34,154 nucleotides of DNA from Enhydrobacter sp. Its GTDB lineage: Bacteria; Pseudomonadota; Alphaproteobacteria; Reyranellales; Reyranellaceae. A model generated the notes under the pieces. It was not told the origin of the DNA. It made no database searches and worked only from the letters and a program-made list of their open reading frames with translations. Position 1 is the stretch's first letter. Each line of letters opens with the position of its first letter. A program made the translations under genes and the position numbers. This document shows positions 1-7,562 of this stretch, piece by piece. The stretch spans positions 1 through 34,154 of the forward strand of contig JAHCJV010000063.1 of the NCBI GenBank assembly GCA_026126105.1. Direction: 5' to 3'.

Positions 1-104
1 ATGACGACGCCCTTGGCGCCCTCCTTCGCATAGCGCCGCGCGATGGCCTCGCCGATTCCCCCCGCTGCGCCCGTGACGACGCAGACCTTGTCCTTGACCT
101 TCAT
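1..104 (-). CDS. Short-chain dehydrogenase/reductase, N-terminus only
   Basis: Only the first 34 residues are in the window; the gene continues beyond position 1. The translation starts MKVKDKVCVVTGAAGGIGEA, the first beta strand and glycine-rich TGxxxGIG loop of the classical SDR Rossmann fold, which binds the NAD(P)H phosphates. The ATG at 104-102 is preceded by a GAGAGGG-type ribosome binding site 5 bases upstream, which supports this start. Substrate cannot be predicted because the Ser-Tyr-Lys catalytic region lies outside the window. It is transcribed divergently from the amino-acid permeases, sharing an upstream region of about 100 bases with them. SDR membership is firm, the function unknown. 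Confidence 0.85.
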   Translation of the reverse strand, partial: MKVKDKVCVVTGAAGGIGEAIARRYAKEGAKGVV

Positions 105-133
105 TTTTACCCTCTCAAGTCGTCGCCCGGAGC

Positions 134-151
134 GCGGCTCCCCCGAGCCGC
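134..151. other. Perfect hairpin between divergent genes
   Basis: Arms GCGGCTC (134-140) and GAGCCGC (145-151) are perfectly complementary around a CCCC loop. The arm sequence GCGGCTC recurs as a direct copy at 180-186. The hairpin sits between the divergent SDR and permease genes, and the adjacent 153-178 segment is unusually AT-rich for this DNA. There is no U-tract on either side, so it is not an intrinsic terminator. It could be an operator or an RNA hairpin in the leader of either gene; nothing in the sequence decides. Confidence 0.35.
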
Positions 152-207
152 TCATTGTAAATAACAAAACAAGCAAAGTGCGGCTCTGGAGCGCCGCGCT
201 CCCGGCC

Positions 208-888
208 ATGAGCGGATGGGAAAGGTTCACCGACGCGTTCTTCAACGCGAAGGTGATGGAGAAATACCTGCCCGACATCCTGGCGGGCATGGTGCTGACG
301 ATCGAGCTCGCGATCGCCGTGGTGATCAGCGGCCTGCTGGCCGGGCTGTTGCTGGCGCTGGTCCGCAGCCTCGGCATCCGGCCGTTGAACTGGCTGATCA
401 TCTTCGTCGTCGACCTGTTCCGCTCGCTGCCGCCGCTGGTGGTGATCGTGCTGATCTACTTCGGCCTGCCCTCGGCCGGCTTCTCGCCCTCGGCCTTCGT
501 GTCGACCTGGCTGTCGCTTGCGCTGGTGCTGATGGCGTTCGCCGAGGAGATCTTCTGGGCCGGCATCGTGTCGACGCCCAAGGGCCAGTGGGAGGCCGCG
601 CGCTCGACCGGCCTCAGCTTCGTGCAGACCCTGCTGCACGTGATCCTGCCGCAGGCGCTGCGGCTCACCATCGCGCCTCTGACGAACCGCACCATCGCCA
701 TCACCAAGGGCACCGCGCTCGGCACTGTAGTTGCGCTGCACGAGATCCTCGGCATGGCAAGCTCGGCGATGTCGAACTCCTACAATCCCTCCCCGCTGAT
801 GATGGGCGCGGCGGCCTACCTCGTCCTGTTCCTGCCGGTCGTCGTGGCGGCGCGCTGGGTCGAAACGCGGTTCTCATGGAAGAGATAG
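208..888 (+). CDS. Polar amino-acid ABC transporter permease (HisM/GlnP family), first of pair
   Basis: This 226-residue inner-membrane permease belongs to the polar amino-acid uptake family. It has hydrophobic segments near residues 24-53, 60-90 and 100-120 and a C-terminal pair. The cytoplasmic EAA loop that contacts the ATPase runs from about 129 to 150 (EAARSTG...LPQA). The frame is open from position 43, but the family fold begins just after the ATG at 208; the upstream part is low-complexity and overlaps the divergent SDR start, so 208 is preferred. The 3' end overlaps the second permease by 13 bases, so the two are probably translated together as a heterodimeric channel. No ATPase or periplasmic binding protein follows, so substrate (an amino acid or opine-like compound) is an inference from family only. 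Confidence 0.88.
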   Translation: MSGWERFTDAFFNAKVMEKYLPDILAGMVLTIELAIAVVISGLLAGLLLALVRSLGIRPLNWLIIFVVDLFRSLPPLVVIVLIYFGLPSAGFSPSAFVSTWLSLALVLMAFAEEIFWAGIVSTPKGQWEAARSTGLSFVQTLLHVILPQALRLTIAPLTNRTIAITKGTALGTVVALHEILGMASSAMSNSYNPSPLMMGAAAYLVLFLPVVVAARWVETRFSWKR

Positions 889-1550
889 TCCAGTCCTTCT
901 TCAATCGGGAGATCGCCGAGGCGGCGCTACCGATCGTGCTGGCGGGACTGCTGAACACGATCCTGCTGTCGCTGCTCGTCGTGCCGCTCGGCCTGCTCGG
1001 CGGGCTGCTGCTGGCGCTCTTCGCGCAGTCGCGCAATCCTGTGGTGCGCTGGCCGCTGATGGCGTGGGTCGATTTCTTCCGCGCTTTTCCGCCGCTCGTG
1101 CTGCTGGTGCTGCTGTTCGCGGGCCTGCCCTTTGCCGGCGTGGAGCTCGGCGGTTTCACCTGCGTGGCGATCGCGTTCTTCCTCAACACCGGCGCCTATT
1201 ACGGTGAGATCCTGCGGGCCGGCATCGAGTCGATCCCGCGTGGCCAGGTCGAGGCCGCCCGCTCGACAGGGTTGAGCGGCGTGCAGTCGATGACCTACAT
1301 CGTGCTGCCGCAGGCGGTCCGGAACGTCCTGCCCGACCTGCTGTCCAACACGCTGGAGGTCGTGAAGCTCACCTCGCTCGGCAGCGTGGTCGCCGTGCCG
1401 GAGCTCCTGTACCAGGCCCGCCAGGCGCAGAGTGTCACCTACAACGCCACGCCGATCGTGATGGCCGCGGTGATCTATTTCCTGATTCTGTGGCCCGTGG
1501 TGCGGCTGCTGAGCCGGCTGGAGAATCGGGCATTGGCGGGACGGGCCTGA
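876..1550 (+). CDS. Polar amino-acid ABC transporter permease (HisM/GlnP family), second of pair
   Basis: This 224-residue membrane protein is paralogous to the gene before it. It begins MEEIVQSFFN, has transmembrane segments near 18-50, 62-86, 94-115 and 190-212, and an EAA loop at about 126-148 (EAARSTGLSGVQ...LPQA). The ATG at 876 lies inside the end of the first permease (13-base overlap), the usual arrangement for co-translated permease pairs. Together they would form the translocation pore of an amino-acid importer. The next gene, 34 bases on, is not a transporter component, so the cognate ATPase and binding protein must be encoded elsewhere, perhaps beyond position 1. Family is clear; substrate is not. 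Confidence 0.9.
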   Translation: MEEIVQSFFNREIAEAALPIVLAGLLNTILLSLLVVPLGLLGGLLLALFAQSRNPVVRWPLMAWVDFFRAFPPLVLLVLLFAGLPFAGVELGGFTCVAIAFFLNTGAYYGEILRAGIESIPRGQVEAARSTGLSGVQSMTYIVLPQAVRNVLPDLLSNTLEVVKLTSLGSVVAVPELLYQARQAQSVTYNATPIVMAAVIYFLILWPVVRLLSRLENRALAGRA

Positions 1551-1584
1551 TCGGGCCAAGCTGCTGGCCAGGCAGGGGGCCCGG

Positions 1585-2394
1585 ATGACACTGCAGCAGA
1601 TTGACGATCTACGCGCCGAAGCCGACGAATTCGATCGGCTGCTTGCCGGGCTTGCGGATGACGACTGGCGGCGCGCCACCCTGTTCAAGGGCTGGACCGC
1701 CGACGACATCGTCCAGCACCTGCATATGGGCGATCTGATGGGGCTCGCCTCGGCGACCGACGAGGCGGCGTTTGCCGCGTTGCGGGCCGACATTCAGGCA
1801 CAACGCGCTACCGGCTTGAGCCGGCTCGAGGAGACGCGCCAGCGCCTCTCTGGCCTCACCGGCGGTGCGCTGCGCAAGCGATGGCGCGCGACCTTGCGGG
1901 AGCTGTGCGATGCGCTCGCCGCCAAGCCGGCCGATGCGCGGCTGAAATGGGCCGGACCGGACATGGGCGTGCGCATGTTCACGACGGCGCGACAGATGGA
2001 GATCTGGTCGCACGCGCAGGCGATCTACGACGTGATGGGGATGCAGCGACCCGCGCCCTCGGCGCGGCTGCGCAACATCGCCGAGATCGGCGTGCGGACC
2101 TTCGGCTGGAGCTACCGCGTCAGGAACCTGCCGGTTCCCGCGACGCCACCGCGGGTGAGCCTGCAAGCGCCGGATGGCGGGATCTGGGAATGGAATGCGG
2201 AGTGCGTCACCGACAGCGTGTCGGGCGACGCCGTCGCGTTCTGCAGTGTGGTGACTCAGACGCGCAATGTCGCCGACACCAACCTCGCAGTCGATGGCGA
2301 GATTGCCAAGCACTGGATGAGCATCGCACAGTGCTTCGCCGGGCCGCCGGAGACGCCTCCCGACAAGGGCACACGCCATCCGGCGACGTCATAA
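1585..2394 (+). CDS. TIGR03084-like metal-binding protein (mycothiol-dependent maleylpyruvate isomerase superfamily)
   Basis: This 269-residue soluble protein matches my recollection of the TIGR03084 family: an N-terminal DinB/MDMPI-type four-helix bundle followed by a C-terminal domain of the kind annotated as wyosine-base-formation-like. Likely metal ligands are the histidines of DIVQHLH (about residues 43-47) and of EIWSHAQ (about 138), the usual helix positions in DinB/MDMPI bundles. The start ATG is preceded by a CAGGGGG ribosome-binding-site-like run. It sits 23 bases upstream of the thiamine-diphosphate enzyme and is probably co-transcribed. Alphaproteobacteria do not make mycothiol, so a thiol-cofactor isomerase role is uncertain. 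No specific reaction can be assigned. Confidence 0.72.
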   Translation: MTLQQIDDLRAEADEFDRLLAGLADDDWRRATLFKGWTADDIVQHLHMGDLMGLASATDEAAFAALRADIQAQRATGLSRLEETRQRLSGLTGGALRKRWRATLRELCDALAAKPADARLKWAGPDMGVRMFTTARQMEIWSHAQAIYDVMGMQRPAPSARLRNIAEIGVRTFGWSYRVRNLPVPATPPRVSLQAPDGGIWEWNAECVTDSVSGDAVAFCSVVTQTRNVADTNLAVDGEIAKHWMSIAQCFAGPPETPPDKGTRHPATS

Positions 2395-2417
2395 CGAACG
2401 GAAACAGGGAACGCCCA

Positions 2418-4037
2418 ATGCCTCGCATGACCGGCGGAGACGCCATCGTCGACTCTCTCCTGCGCCACGGGATCGATACGATCTTCGGCCTGCCCGGCGT
2501 GCAGATGTACGGCTTGTTCGACGCCTTCGCGCGCAATGCCAACCGGCTGCGCGTGCTCAACGCGCGGCACGAGCAGACCACTGCCTACATGGCGATGGGC
2601 TACGCCCAGTCGACCGGCAAGCCGTCCGCCTTCACCGTGGTGCCGGGCCCCGGCGTGATGAACGCGATGGGTGCGATGCTGACGGCGTGGGGCGTCAATG
2701 CGCCGATCCTGTGCATCACTGGCCAGGTGTCGAGCGCCATGATCGGTCGCGGGCGCGGTCAGCTGCACGAGATGCCGGATCAGCTTGCCACCTTGAAGAG
2801 CGTGCTGAAATTCGCCGAGCGCATCGAGCATCCGACCGATGCGCCGCAGGTAATGGCGCGGGCCTTCGAGGCGATGGTGTCGGGCCGGCCTGGCCCGGTT
2901 GCCGTCGAGATGCCGCTGGACATGTTCCCGATGGTCGCCGACGTGACGCCGGTCGAGCCGCTCGGCAAGCGGCCGGCGCCGGTGCCCGATGGCGACAGGA
3001 TCGCGGCGCTCGCCAGGCTGGTGAATGCGGCACGGGCGCCGATGATCTGGGTCGGCGGCGGGGCAAACGAGGCGGGGCCCGAGGTGCTGGCGCTGGCGGA
3101 GAAGATCGGGGCGCCGGTCGTCGCGTTCCGCACCGGCAAGGGTGTCGTCGATTCGCGCCATCCGCTGTCGCTGACCACGGTGGCGGGTTTCAAGATCTAC
3201 GATCAAACCGACCTGCTGATCGGCATCGGCACGCGACTCGACGTGCCGGTGGCGCGCTGGGCGCCGGCGCCGGCGGGGCTGAAGATGGCGCGCATCGACA
3301 TCGACCCGGCCGAGCATCGCCGGCTGACGGTCAACGTTCCGATCGTCGCCGATGCCGCCGAGGGCACGCGGGCTCTGACCGCGCTGGTCGAGCGCAGTGA
3401 GCGGCCCGAATGGCGCAAGGCGGTGGCCGAAGCGAAGGCGGCGGCACTGGCGCAGATCCAGAAGGCTCAGCCGCAATGGTCGATGATCGAGGCGATCCGC
3501 GAGGTGCTGCCGGACGACGGCATCGTCGTCGACGAGGTGACTCAGGTCGGCTACATCGCCTGGTACGGCTATCCGGCGCACCAGCCGCGCCGGTTCATCA
3601 CCTCGGGCTTCTCGGGGACCCTGGGCTACGGCTTCCCGACGGCGCTGGGTGTCAAGGTCGGCAATCCCGACCGGCCGGTCGTGTCGATCACCGGCGACGG
3701 CGGATTCCTTTTCGGTGGCTCGGACCTCGCGACAGCGATGCAGTTCGGCATCAACCTGATCACCGTCGTCGTCAACAATTCGTCCTACGGCAATGTCCTG
3801 CGCGACCAGCAGCGGCTGTATGAAGGGCGGCACTCCGGCTCGCTGCTGACCAACCCCGACTTCCAGCTCTATGCCAAGGCGTTCGGTGTCGGCGCCTGGA
3901 AGGTGGAAACCGCCGACCAGCTCAAGGGCGCACTCCGCGAGGCGATCGCTTCCAACGCGCCGGCGATGATCGAGGTCGTGTCCGACATCACCAAGGACTA
4001 TCCGCCGTACGAGTTCCATCAACCCAAGCGGGCGTGA
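2418..4037 (+). CDS. Thiamine-diphosphate-dependent enzyme, acetolactate-synthase-like
   Basis: This 539-residue enzyme has the three-domain layout of the acetolactate synthase/benzoylformate decarboxylase family. The N-terminal pyrimidine-binding domain has the catalytic Glu52 (ARHEQTTA), the central domain covers about 190-330, and the C-terminal diphosphate-binding domain carries the GDG...NN metal/ThDP motif (GDG 426-428, NN 453-454). The frame is open from 1881, but that part overlaps the previous gene; the ATG at 2418 opens exactly at the family's usual N-terminus. The substrate is likely a 2-keto acid, but active-site residues do not let me choose between decarboxylase, lyase and synthase. 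It has no adjacent regulatory subunit (IlvH), so biosynthetic IlvB is unlikely. The following hydrolase is 45 bases away, probably in the same transcript. Confidence 0.88.
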   Translation: MPRMTGGDAIVDSLLRHGIDTIFGLPGVQMYGLFDAFARNANRLRVLNARHEQTTAYMAMGYAQSTGKPSAFTVVPGPGVMNAMGAMLTAWGVNAPILCITGQVSSAMIGRGRGQLHEMPDQLATLKSVLKFAERIEHPTDAPQVMARAFEAMVSGRPGPVAVEMPLDMFPMVADVTPVEPLGKRPAPVPDGDRIAALARLVNAARAPMIWVGGGANEAGPEVLALAEKIGAPVVAFRTGKGVVDSRHPLSLTTVAGFKIYDQTDLLIGIGTRLDVPVARWAPAPAGLKMARIDIDPAEHRRLTVNVPIVADAAEGTRALTALVERSERPEWRKAVAEAKAAALAQIQKAQPQWSMIEAIREVLPDDGIVVDEVTQVGYIAWYGYPAHQPRRFITSGFSGTLGYGFPTALGVKVGNPDRPVVSITGDGGFLFGGSDLATAMQFGINLITVVVNNSSYGNVLRDQQRLYEGRHSGSLLTNPDFQLYAKAFGVGAWKVETADQLKGALREAIASNAPAMIEVVSDITKDYPPYEFHQPKRA

Positions 4038-4082
4038 TCGGTTATCGCGTGCCGACGGACTTGAGACGAAGGGAGAGGGACC

Positions 4083-5318
4083 ATGGCCCGGTTCGATAGG
4101 CTGGCGAAGGCTCTGGCGGGCCAGCCCGCCCTGCAGCGACGCGCCAAGATTGCCGCTCTGTCGTTCGTCGTACGCAGCGGCGGCGACGCAACGGCGGTCA
4201 GGGTCGGAGACACTGTCGCTCTGACGTCCGAGACGTCCGCCGACGCCGCTTTTTCCCTCATCGCCAGCCCTGAGACCTGGGGCGAATATGCCAAGCAGGT
4301 GCCGTCTGTCGGCTACCAAAGTATCGTGGGCATGGTCCGCATGGGCACGCTGCGCGTCGAGGGCGATATGCTGGCGTTCGGCAGGAACCTTCTCTTCCTC
4401 GAGCAGCTTTTCGCTGCGCTGCGTCCAGACGCGCCCGTCGAGACTTCGCCTGCCGTCGGTGCGCCGGTCATTGAACCCGCCATCGGCCGTTACCTGCGGC
4501 TCGACTTCAACGGCCGGCCGCATCGCATCTATTTCGAGGAAGCGGGGCAGGGCATCCCGCTGGTCTGCCTGCACACCGCCGGCGCCGATGGGCGGCAGTT
4601 TCGCGCGCTGCTGAACGACGCCGAGATCACCCGCCGCTTCCGGGTCATCGTTTTCGACCTGCCGTGGCACGGGAAATCCTCGCCGCCGCCGGGGTTCGAG
4701 CGCGACACCTATCAGCTCACGACGGACCTCTACATTGAAACCGTCATGGCCGTCTGCCGCGCACTGGGGCTCGACCGGCCGGTAGTGATGGGCTGCTCGA
4801 TCGGCGGGCGCGCCGTGCTCCATCTGGCTCTACGCCACGGCGACTACTTCCGCGCCGCCATCGGGCTGCAGTCGGCGACCCACGCCGATCCGGGCGCCGA
4901 TACCCGCCTGCGCGATCTGGGCGTCATGTTCCGGCCCGATGTGCACGGGCAGGAAGCCGCCGCCGGCTCCGTCGCGTGCCTGATCGCGCCGACCTCTCCC
5001 GAGAGCGAGAAGTGGGAAACGCTCTGGCACTACATGCAAGGTGGGCCGGGCGTGTTCCTCGGCGACCTGCACTACTATTTCACCGACGGCGACCTGCGGA
5101 ACGGCCTGCTCGACGCTCTCGACACGAAACGCTGTCCGTTGCACCTGCTGACGGGCGAGTACGATCTCTCGGCCACGCCCGAACTTACGGCGGAGCTCGC
5201 CCGGCTGGTGAAAGCGACGTCCTTCCAGGTGATGGAAGGTCTCGGCCATTTTCCGATGTCCGAGAATCCCGCGCAATTCCGCAAGTACTTGCTGCCGGTG
5301 CTCGAGCGCATCGACTGA
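4083..5318 (+). CDS. Alpha/beta hydrolase with an N-terminal SCP2-like domain
   Basis: The 411-residue product has two parts. Residues about 1-115 (RVGDTVALTSETSADAAFSL, then WGEYAKQVP) resemble an SCP2-type sterol/lipid-binding domain, though this is a weak, by-eye match. Residues about 135-411 are a standard alpha/beta hydrolase: nucleophile Ser239 in GCSIGG, acid Asp361 in GEYDLS and His389 in GLGHFPMSENP. An HTAG segment near 164 may supply the oxyanion hole. A GGGAGAGGGACC ribosome-binding segment precedes the ATG. It lies between a ThDP enzyme and a Bug receptor, which suggests catabolism of an imported organic acid or ester, but the substrate is unknown. The hydrolase part is firm; the N-terminal assignment is tentative. 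Confidence 0.85.
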   Translation: MARFDRLAKALAGQPALQRRAKIAALSFVVRSGGDATAVRVGDTVALTSETSADAAFSLIASPETWGEYAKQVPSVGYQSIVGMVRMGTLRVEGDMLAFGRNLLFLEQLFAALRPDAPVETSPAVGAPVIEPAIGRYLRLDFNGRPHRIYFEEAGQGIPLVCLHTAGADGRQFRALLNDAEITRRFRVIVFDLPWHGKSSPPPGFERDTYQLTTDLYIETVMAVCRALGLDRPVVMGCSIGGRAVLHLALRHGDYFRAAIGLQSATHADPGADTRLRDLGVMFRPDVHGQEAAAGSVACLIAPTSPESEKWETLWHYMQGGPGVFLGDLHYYFTDGDLRNGLLDALDTKRCPLHLLTGEYDLSATPELTAELARLVKATSFQVMEGLGHFPMSENPAQFRKYLLPVLERID

Positions 5319-5373
5319 CTGTCATCCCGGGCGCGAAAGGTGATACGGTGTGCAAAAGCCTGGGAGGATAAAA

Positions 5374-6345
5374 ATGCATTCGTTTTCGCGCCGCACCCTT
5401 GGCGGCCTGCTGGTTGGCGCGGCGGTCGCGCCTGCTGCCGCACAACCCACGGCATGGCCCGACAAGCCGGTGAAGCTCGTCGTCGGCTTCACGGCCGGCA
5501 GCGCGACCGATATCACGGCGCGCATGTTCGCGCAGAAGTTCGGCGAGGCCTGGGGCCAGCCGGTGATCGTCGACAACGTCCCGGGCAATTCGGGCGCGAT
5601 CGGCACCGACAAGGTCGCGAAGGCGCCACCCGACGGCTACACCCTGATGTGGTCGGGCAATGCCTCGATCACCATACTGCCCAACCTGCAGAAATTGCCG
5701 TTCGATCCCCTGAACGACTTCGAGCCCATCTCGACCTCGCTGGTGATGCCAAGCGTGCTCTTCGTGAACAACGACCTGCCGGTGAAGACGCTGGCGGAGC
5801 TGATTGCTTACGCCAAGGCCAATCCCGGCAAGCTCAGCTACGGCTCGCCCGGTGTTGGCACCCCGCAGCATGTCGCGGGCGCATTGCTCTGCCATCTGGC
5901 CGGCATCAAGATGGAGCATATCCCCTATCGTGGAGCCAACCTCACGGACACGATGAGCGGCATCGTACCTGTCGGCATCCAGAATGCCGGAGCGGCGATG
6001 CCCTTCGTGCGCGATGGCCGGGTGCGCGGAATTGCCGTGACGGCGTTAAAGAGCTCGCCCAATACCGCGAATCTTCCAGCGATCGCGGAATCGGGCTTTC
6101 CCGGTTTCGAAGCGACTTCCTGGATTGGGCTGTTGGCGCCAAAGGGGACGTCGAAGGAGATCGTCGAGAAGGTGCGGGCCGAATCGCTCAAGGTTCTGGC
6201 CGACCCCGAGATGGTGAAGAAGTTCGCCGCGATGGGGCTCGATCCAGTCGGCAGCACGGGCGAGGAGACCAGGGCGGCGATCGCCCGCGACATCCCGAAA
6301 TGGGCCAAGGTTGTCGAGCAGGCCGGCATCAAGACCAGCCCTTGA
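5374..6345 (+). CDS. Bug-family periplasmic solute-binding protein (TctC type)
   Basis: This 323-residue exported receptor is of the Bordetella uptake gene family, the binding-protein class of tripartite tricarboxylate transporters. The start at 5374 has a strong GGGAGGA ribosome binding site; a GTG at 5350 is in frame but lacks one. The N-terminus FSRRTLGGLLVGAAVAPAAA is a signal peptide with a twin-arginine-like SRRTL motif and a likely cleavage site after Ala-Ala-Ala. Family landmarks follow: WPDKPVKLVVGFTAGSATD, a GNSGAIGTDKVAKAPPDGYT segment, and the TSWIGLLAPKGT motif near the C-terminus. No TctA/TctB membrane genes are nearby, which is common for this expanded family. The ligand is probably a carboxylate, not identifiable here. 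Confidence 0.92.
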   Translation: MHSFSRRTLGGLLVGAAVAPAAAQPTAWPDKPVKLVVGFTAGSATDITARMFAQKFGEAWGQPVIVDNVPGNSGAIGTDKVAKAPPDGYTLMWSGNASITILPNLQKLPFDPLNDFEPISTSLVMPSVLFVNNDLPVKTLAELIAYAKANPGKLSYGSPGVGTPQHVAGALLCHLAGIKMEHIPYRGANLTDTMSGIVPVGIQNAGAAMPFVRDGRVRGIAVTALKSSPNTANLPAIAESGFPGFEATSWIGLLAPKGTSKEIVEKVRAESLKVLADPEMVKKFAAMGLDPVGSTGEETRAAIARDIPKWAKVVEQAGIKTSP

Positions 6346-6394
6346 TGGCCGAATGAGCGGGCCCCCGGCTTATGGCCGCGCGGCGAACGCCGAA

Positions 6395-6420
6395 AGCCGA
6401 GCGTCGCCTGACACTCGGCT
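6395..6420. other. Inverted repeat after the Bug receptor gene
   Basis: Arms AGCCGAG (6395-6401) and CTCGGCT (6414-6420) are perfectly complementary with a 12-base loop. The repeat lies 50 bases downstream of the Bug receptor stop and upstream of the response regulator. No T-tract follows on either strand, so if it ends transcription it would not be a canonical intrinsic terminator. Confidence 0.25.
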
Positions 6421-6495
6421 GCAACAATACGTGGCGAGCACGCGTTGTCGATGCAGAGCAGGGTAATCGCCACTGTGCTGCAGAAAGTTTGTTCT

Positions 6496-6885
6496 ATGCG
6501 TGGTCAAGCACCTTCCGATGTCAAGAGCCGCACTCCCTGTGTGCTGATCGTCGAGGACGACGCGCTGCTGGGGATGGCGATCGGCATGTGCGTGGAGGGC
6601 GCCGGCTACGAGGTGGTCGCGCTTGCGCGCACTGTCGACGCGGCGCTCGAGACGCTCAGCCACGAGACGATCGATGCCGCCTTGCTCGATGTCAACTTGC
6701 AGGGTGAGTTGGTCTTTCCAGTTGCGAATGCGTTGGCCGAGCGCGGCGTGCCGTTCGTCTTCGTGACCGCCCATCCTCCGCGCGACATTCCGGAAAGACA
6801 CCGTCACCGTCCGATCGTTCCGAAGCCCTATTACGATGCCGCCATCTGTGCGGCGCTCGAGAGCGTGCTTTCTCTCAGATCGTGA
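6496..6885 (+). CDS. Single-domain response regulator (CheY-like receiver)
   Basis: This product of about 129 residues is a lone receiver domain with no output domain. Landmarks, numbered from the ATG at 6496: acidic pocket Glu20-Asp21-Asp22 (VLIVEDDALL), phosphoacceptor Asp65 (ALLDVN), Thr91 (FVTAH) and Lys110 (VPKPY). Alternative starts at 6445 (TTG) and 6451 (ATG) would add a tail without domain features. None of the starts has a good ribosome binding site, so the 5' end is uncertain. No histidine kinase is nearby, so it is an orphan regulator, probably acting in a phosphorelay or by protein-protein contact. The family assignment is secure. Confidence 0.85.
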   Translation: MRGQAPSDVKSRTPCVLIVEDDALLGMAIGMCVEGAGYEVVALARTVDAALETLSHETIDAALLDVNLQGELVFPVANALAERGVPFVFVTAHPPRDIPERHRHRPIVPKPYYDAAICAALESVLSLRS

Positions 6886-6920
6886 GGTTGCGACCGGCGC
6901 CGCTCCGCGGCCGGAACGCG

Positions 6921-7490
6921 CTACCGGAGGATCGGTACGCCGATCAGCAACGGATGAAGCCAGAACATCGCGACGTAGCCGAGGCTTCCGACGCCGAGCG
7001 CCACCGCGTCGCCCGCAGTGACTCCGGATCGTGAAGCTCCGGGATCGCCGCGGCGCTTCACGGCGACGCGGTCATACACTGCCCAGGCGAGAAAGCTGCC
7101 GAACAGGAGCAGCGAACCAAGATCGCCGTTTACCAGCAGGTGCGCCAGAGCCCAGACCTTCACCCCGACGAGCATGGGGTGTCGCAGCATCCCTTTGATC
7201 GCGCCGGCAGGAGAATAAGCGGCGGCGAGCGCCACGAATGACAGCCACATCAGCCCGAGGGCCAGATGGTGGAGAGAGGTGGGAGGCTCCCAGACCGGAA
7301 CGTAGCCCGCGGCGCGATAGCGGGCGAAGCCCCAGACGATGAGGGCGAGGCCGGCCGCCGCCGCGAGGGAATAGAGGCCTTTGTAAGGACCTTCCCCGAT
7401 CCGCCCGATCATCGCGGCGCGCGTCTCGCGCAGCGTCGTGAGGGTGTGGACGCCGAGAAAGAGCGCAAGCCCTACGATCAGCAAAGTCAT
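6921..7490 (-). CDS. NnrU family integral membrane protein
   Basis: The 189-residue product is strongly hydrophobic, with about five to six membrane-spanning segments: the start at MTLLIVGLALFLGVHTL, then YSLAAAAGLALIVWGF, LGLMWLSFVALAAAY, a pair around VKVWALAHLL and LLLFGSFLAWAVY, and the C-terminal LGYVAMFWL stretch. The conserved LRHPMLVGVKVWALAHLLVNGD segment is typical of the NnrU family, first noted beside nitric-oxide reductase genes. The ATG at 7490 has a strong GGAGGTG ribosome binding site, so it is preferred over an upstream in-frame start at 7532. No denitrification genes are nearby. Molecular function is unknown for the family. Confidence 0.88.
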   Translation of the reverse strand: MTLLIVGLALFLGVHTLTTLRETRAAMIGRIGEGPYKGLYSLAAAAGLALIVWGFARYRAAGYVPVWEPPTSLHHLALGLMWLSFVALAAAYSPAGAIKGMLRHPMLVGVKVWALAHLLVNGDLGSLLLFGSFLAWAVYDRVAVKRRGDPGASRSGVTAGDAVALGVGSLGYVAMFWLHPLLIGVPILR

Positions 7491-7536
7491 CGCACCTCCG
7501 CTGCGTCGGCAACCTTCCGACACGATTGTCATTCCT

Positions 7537-7542
7537 TATATA
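7537..7542. promoter_or_regulatory. TATATA element between divergent NnrU and MORN genes
   Basis: A TATATA hexamer, rare in this GC-rich DNA, lies 20 bases before the MORN-protein start and 46 bases before the NnrU start on the other strand. Its self-complementary sequence could serve as a -10 element in either direction. I find no convincing -35 hexamer at 16-18 bases spacing on either strand, so the promoter call is weak. Confidence 0.3.
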
Positions 7543-7562
7543 CGGCCAAGGGGAAGGTGGGC

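Noticed and set aside
43..207. N-terminal extension of the first amino-acid permease.
   Set aside because: The upstream in-frame segment is hydrophilic, unlike the family, and overlaps the start of the divergent SDR gene; the ATG at 208 fits the family start.
2256..4823. Very long minus-strand open frame (about 855 codons) opposite the ThDP enzyme and hydrolase genes.
   Set aside because: Its translation is arginine-, histidine- and aspartate-rich low-complexity text typical of the antisense frame of GC-rich codons; the plus-strand genes have clear motifs.
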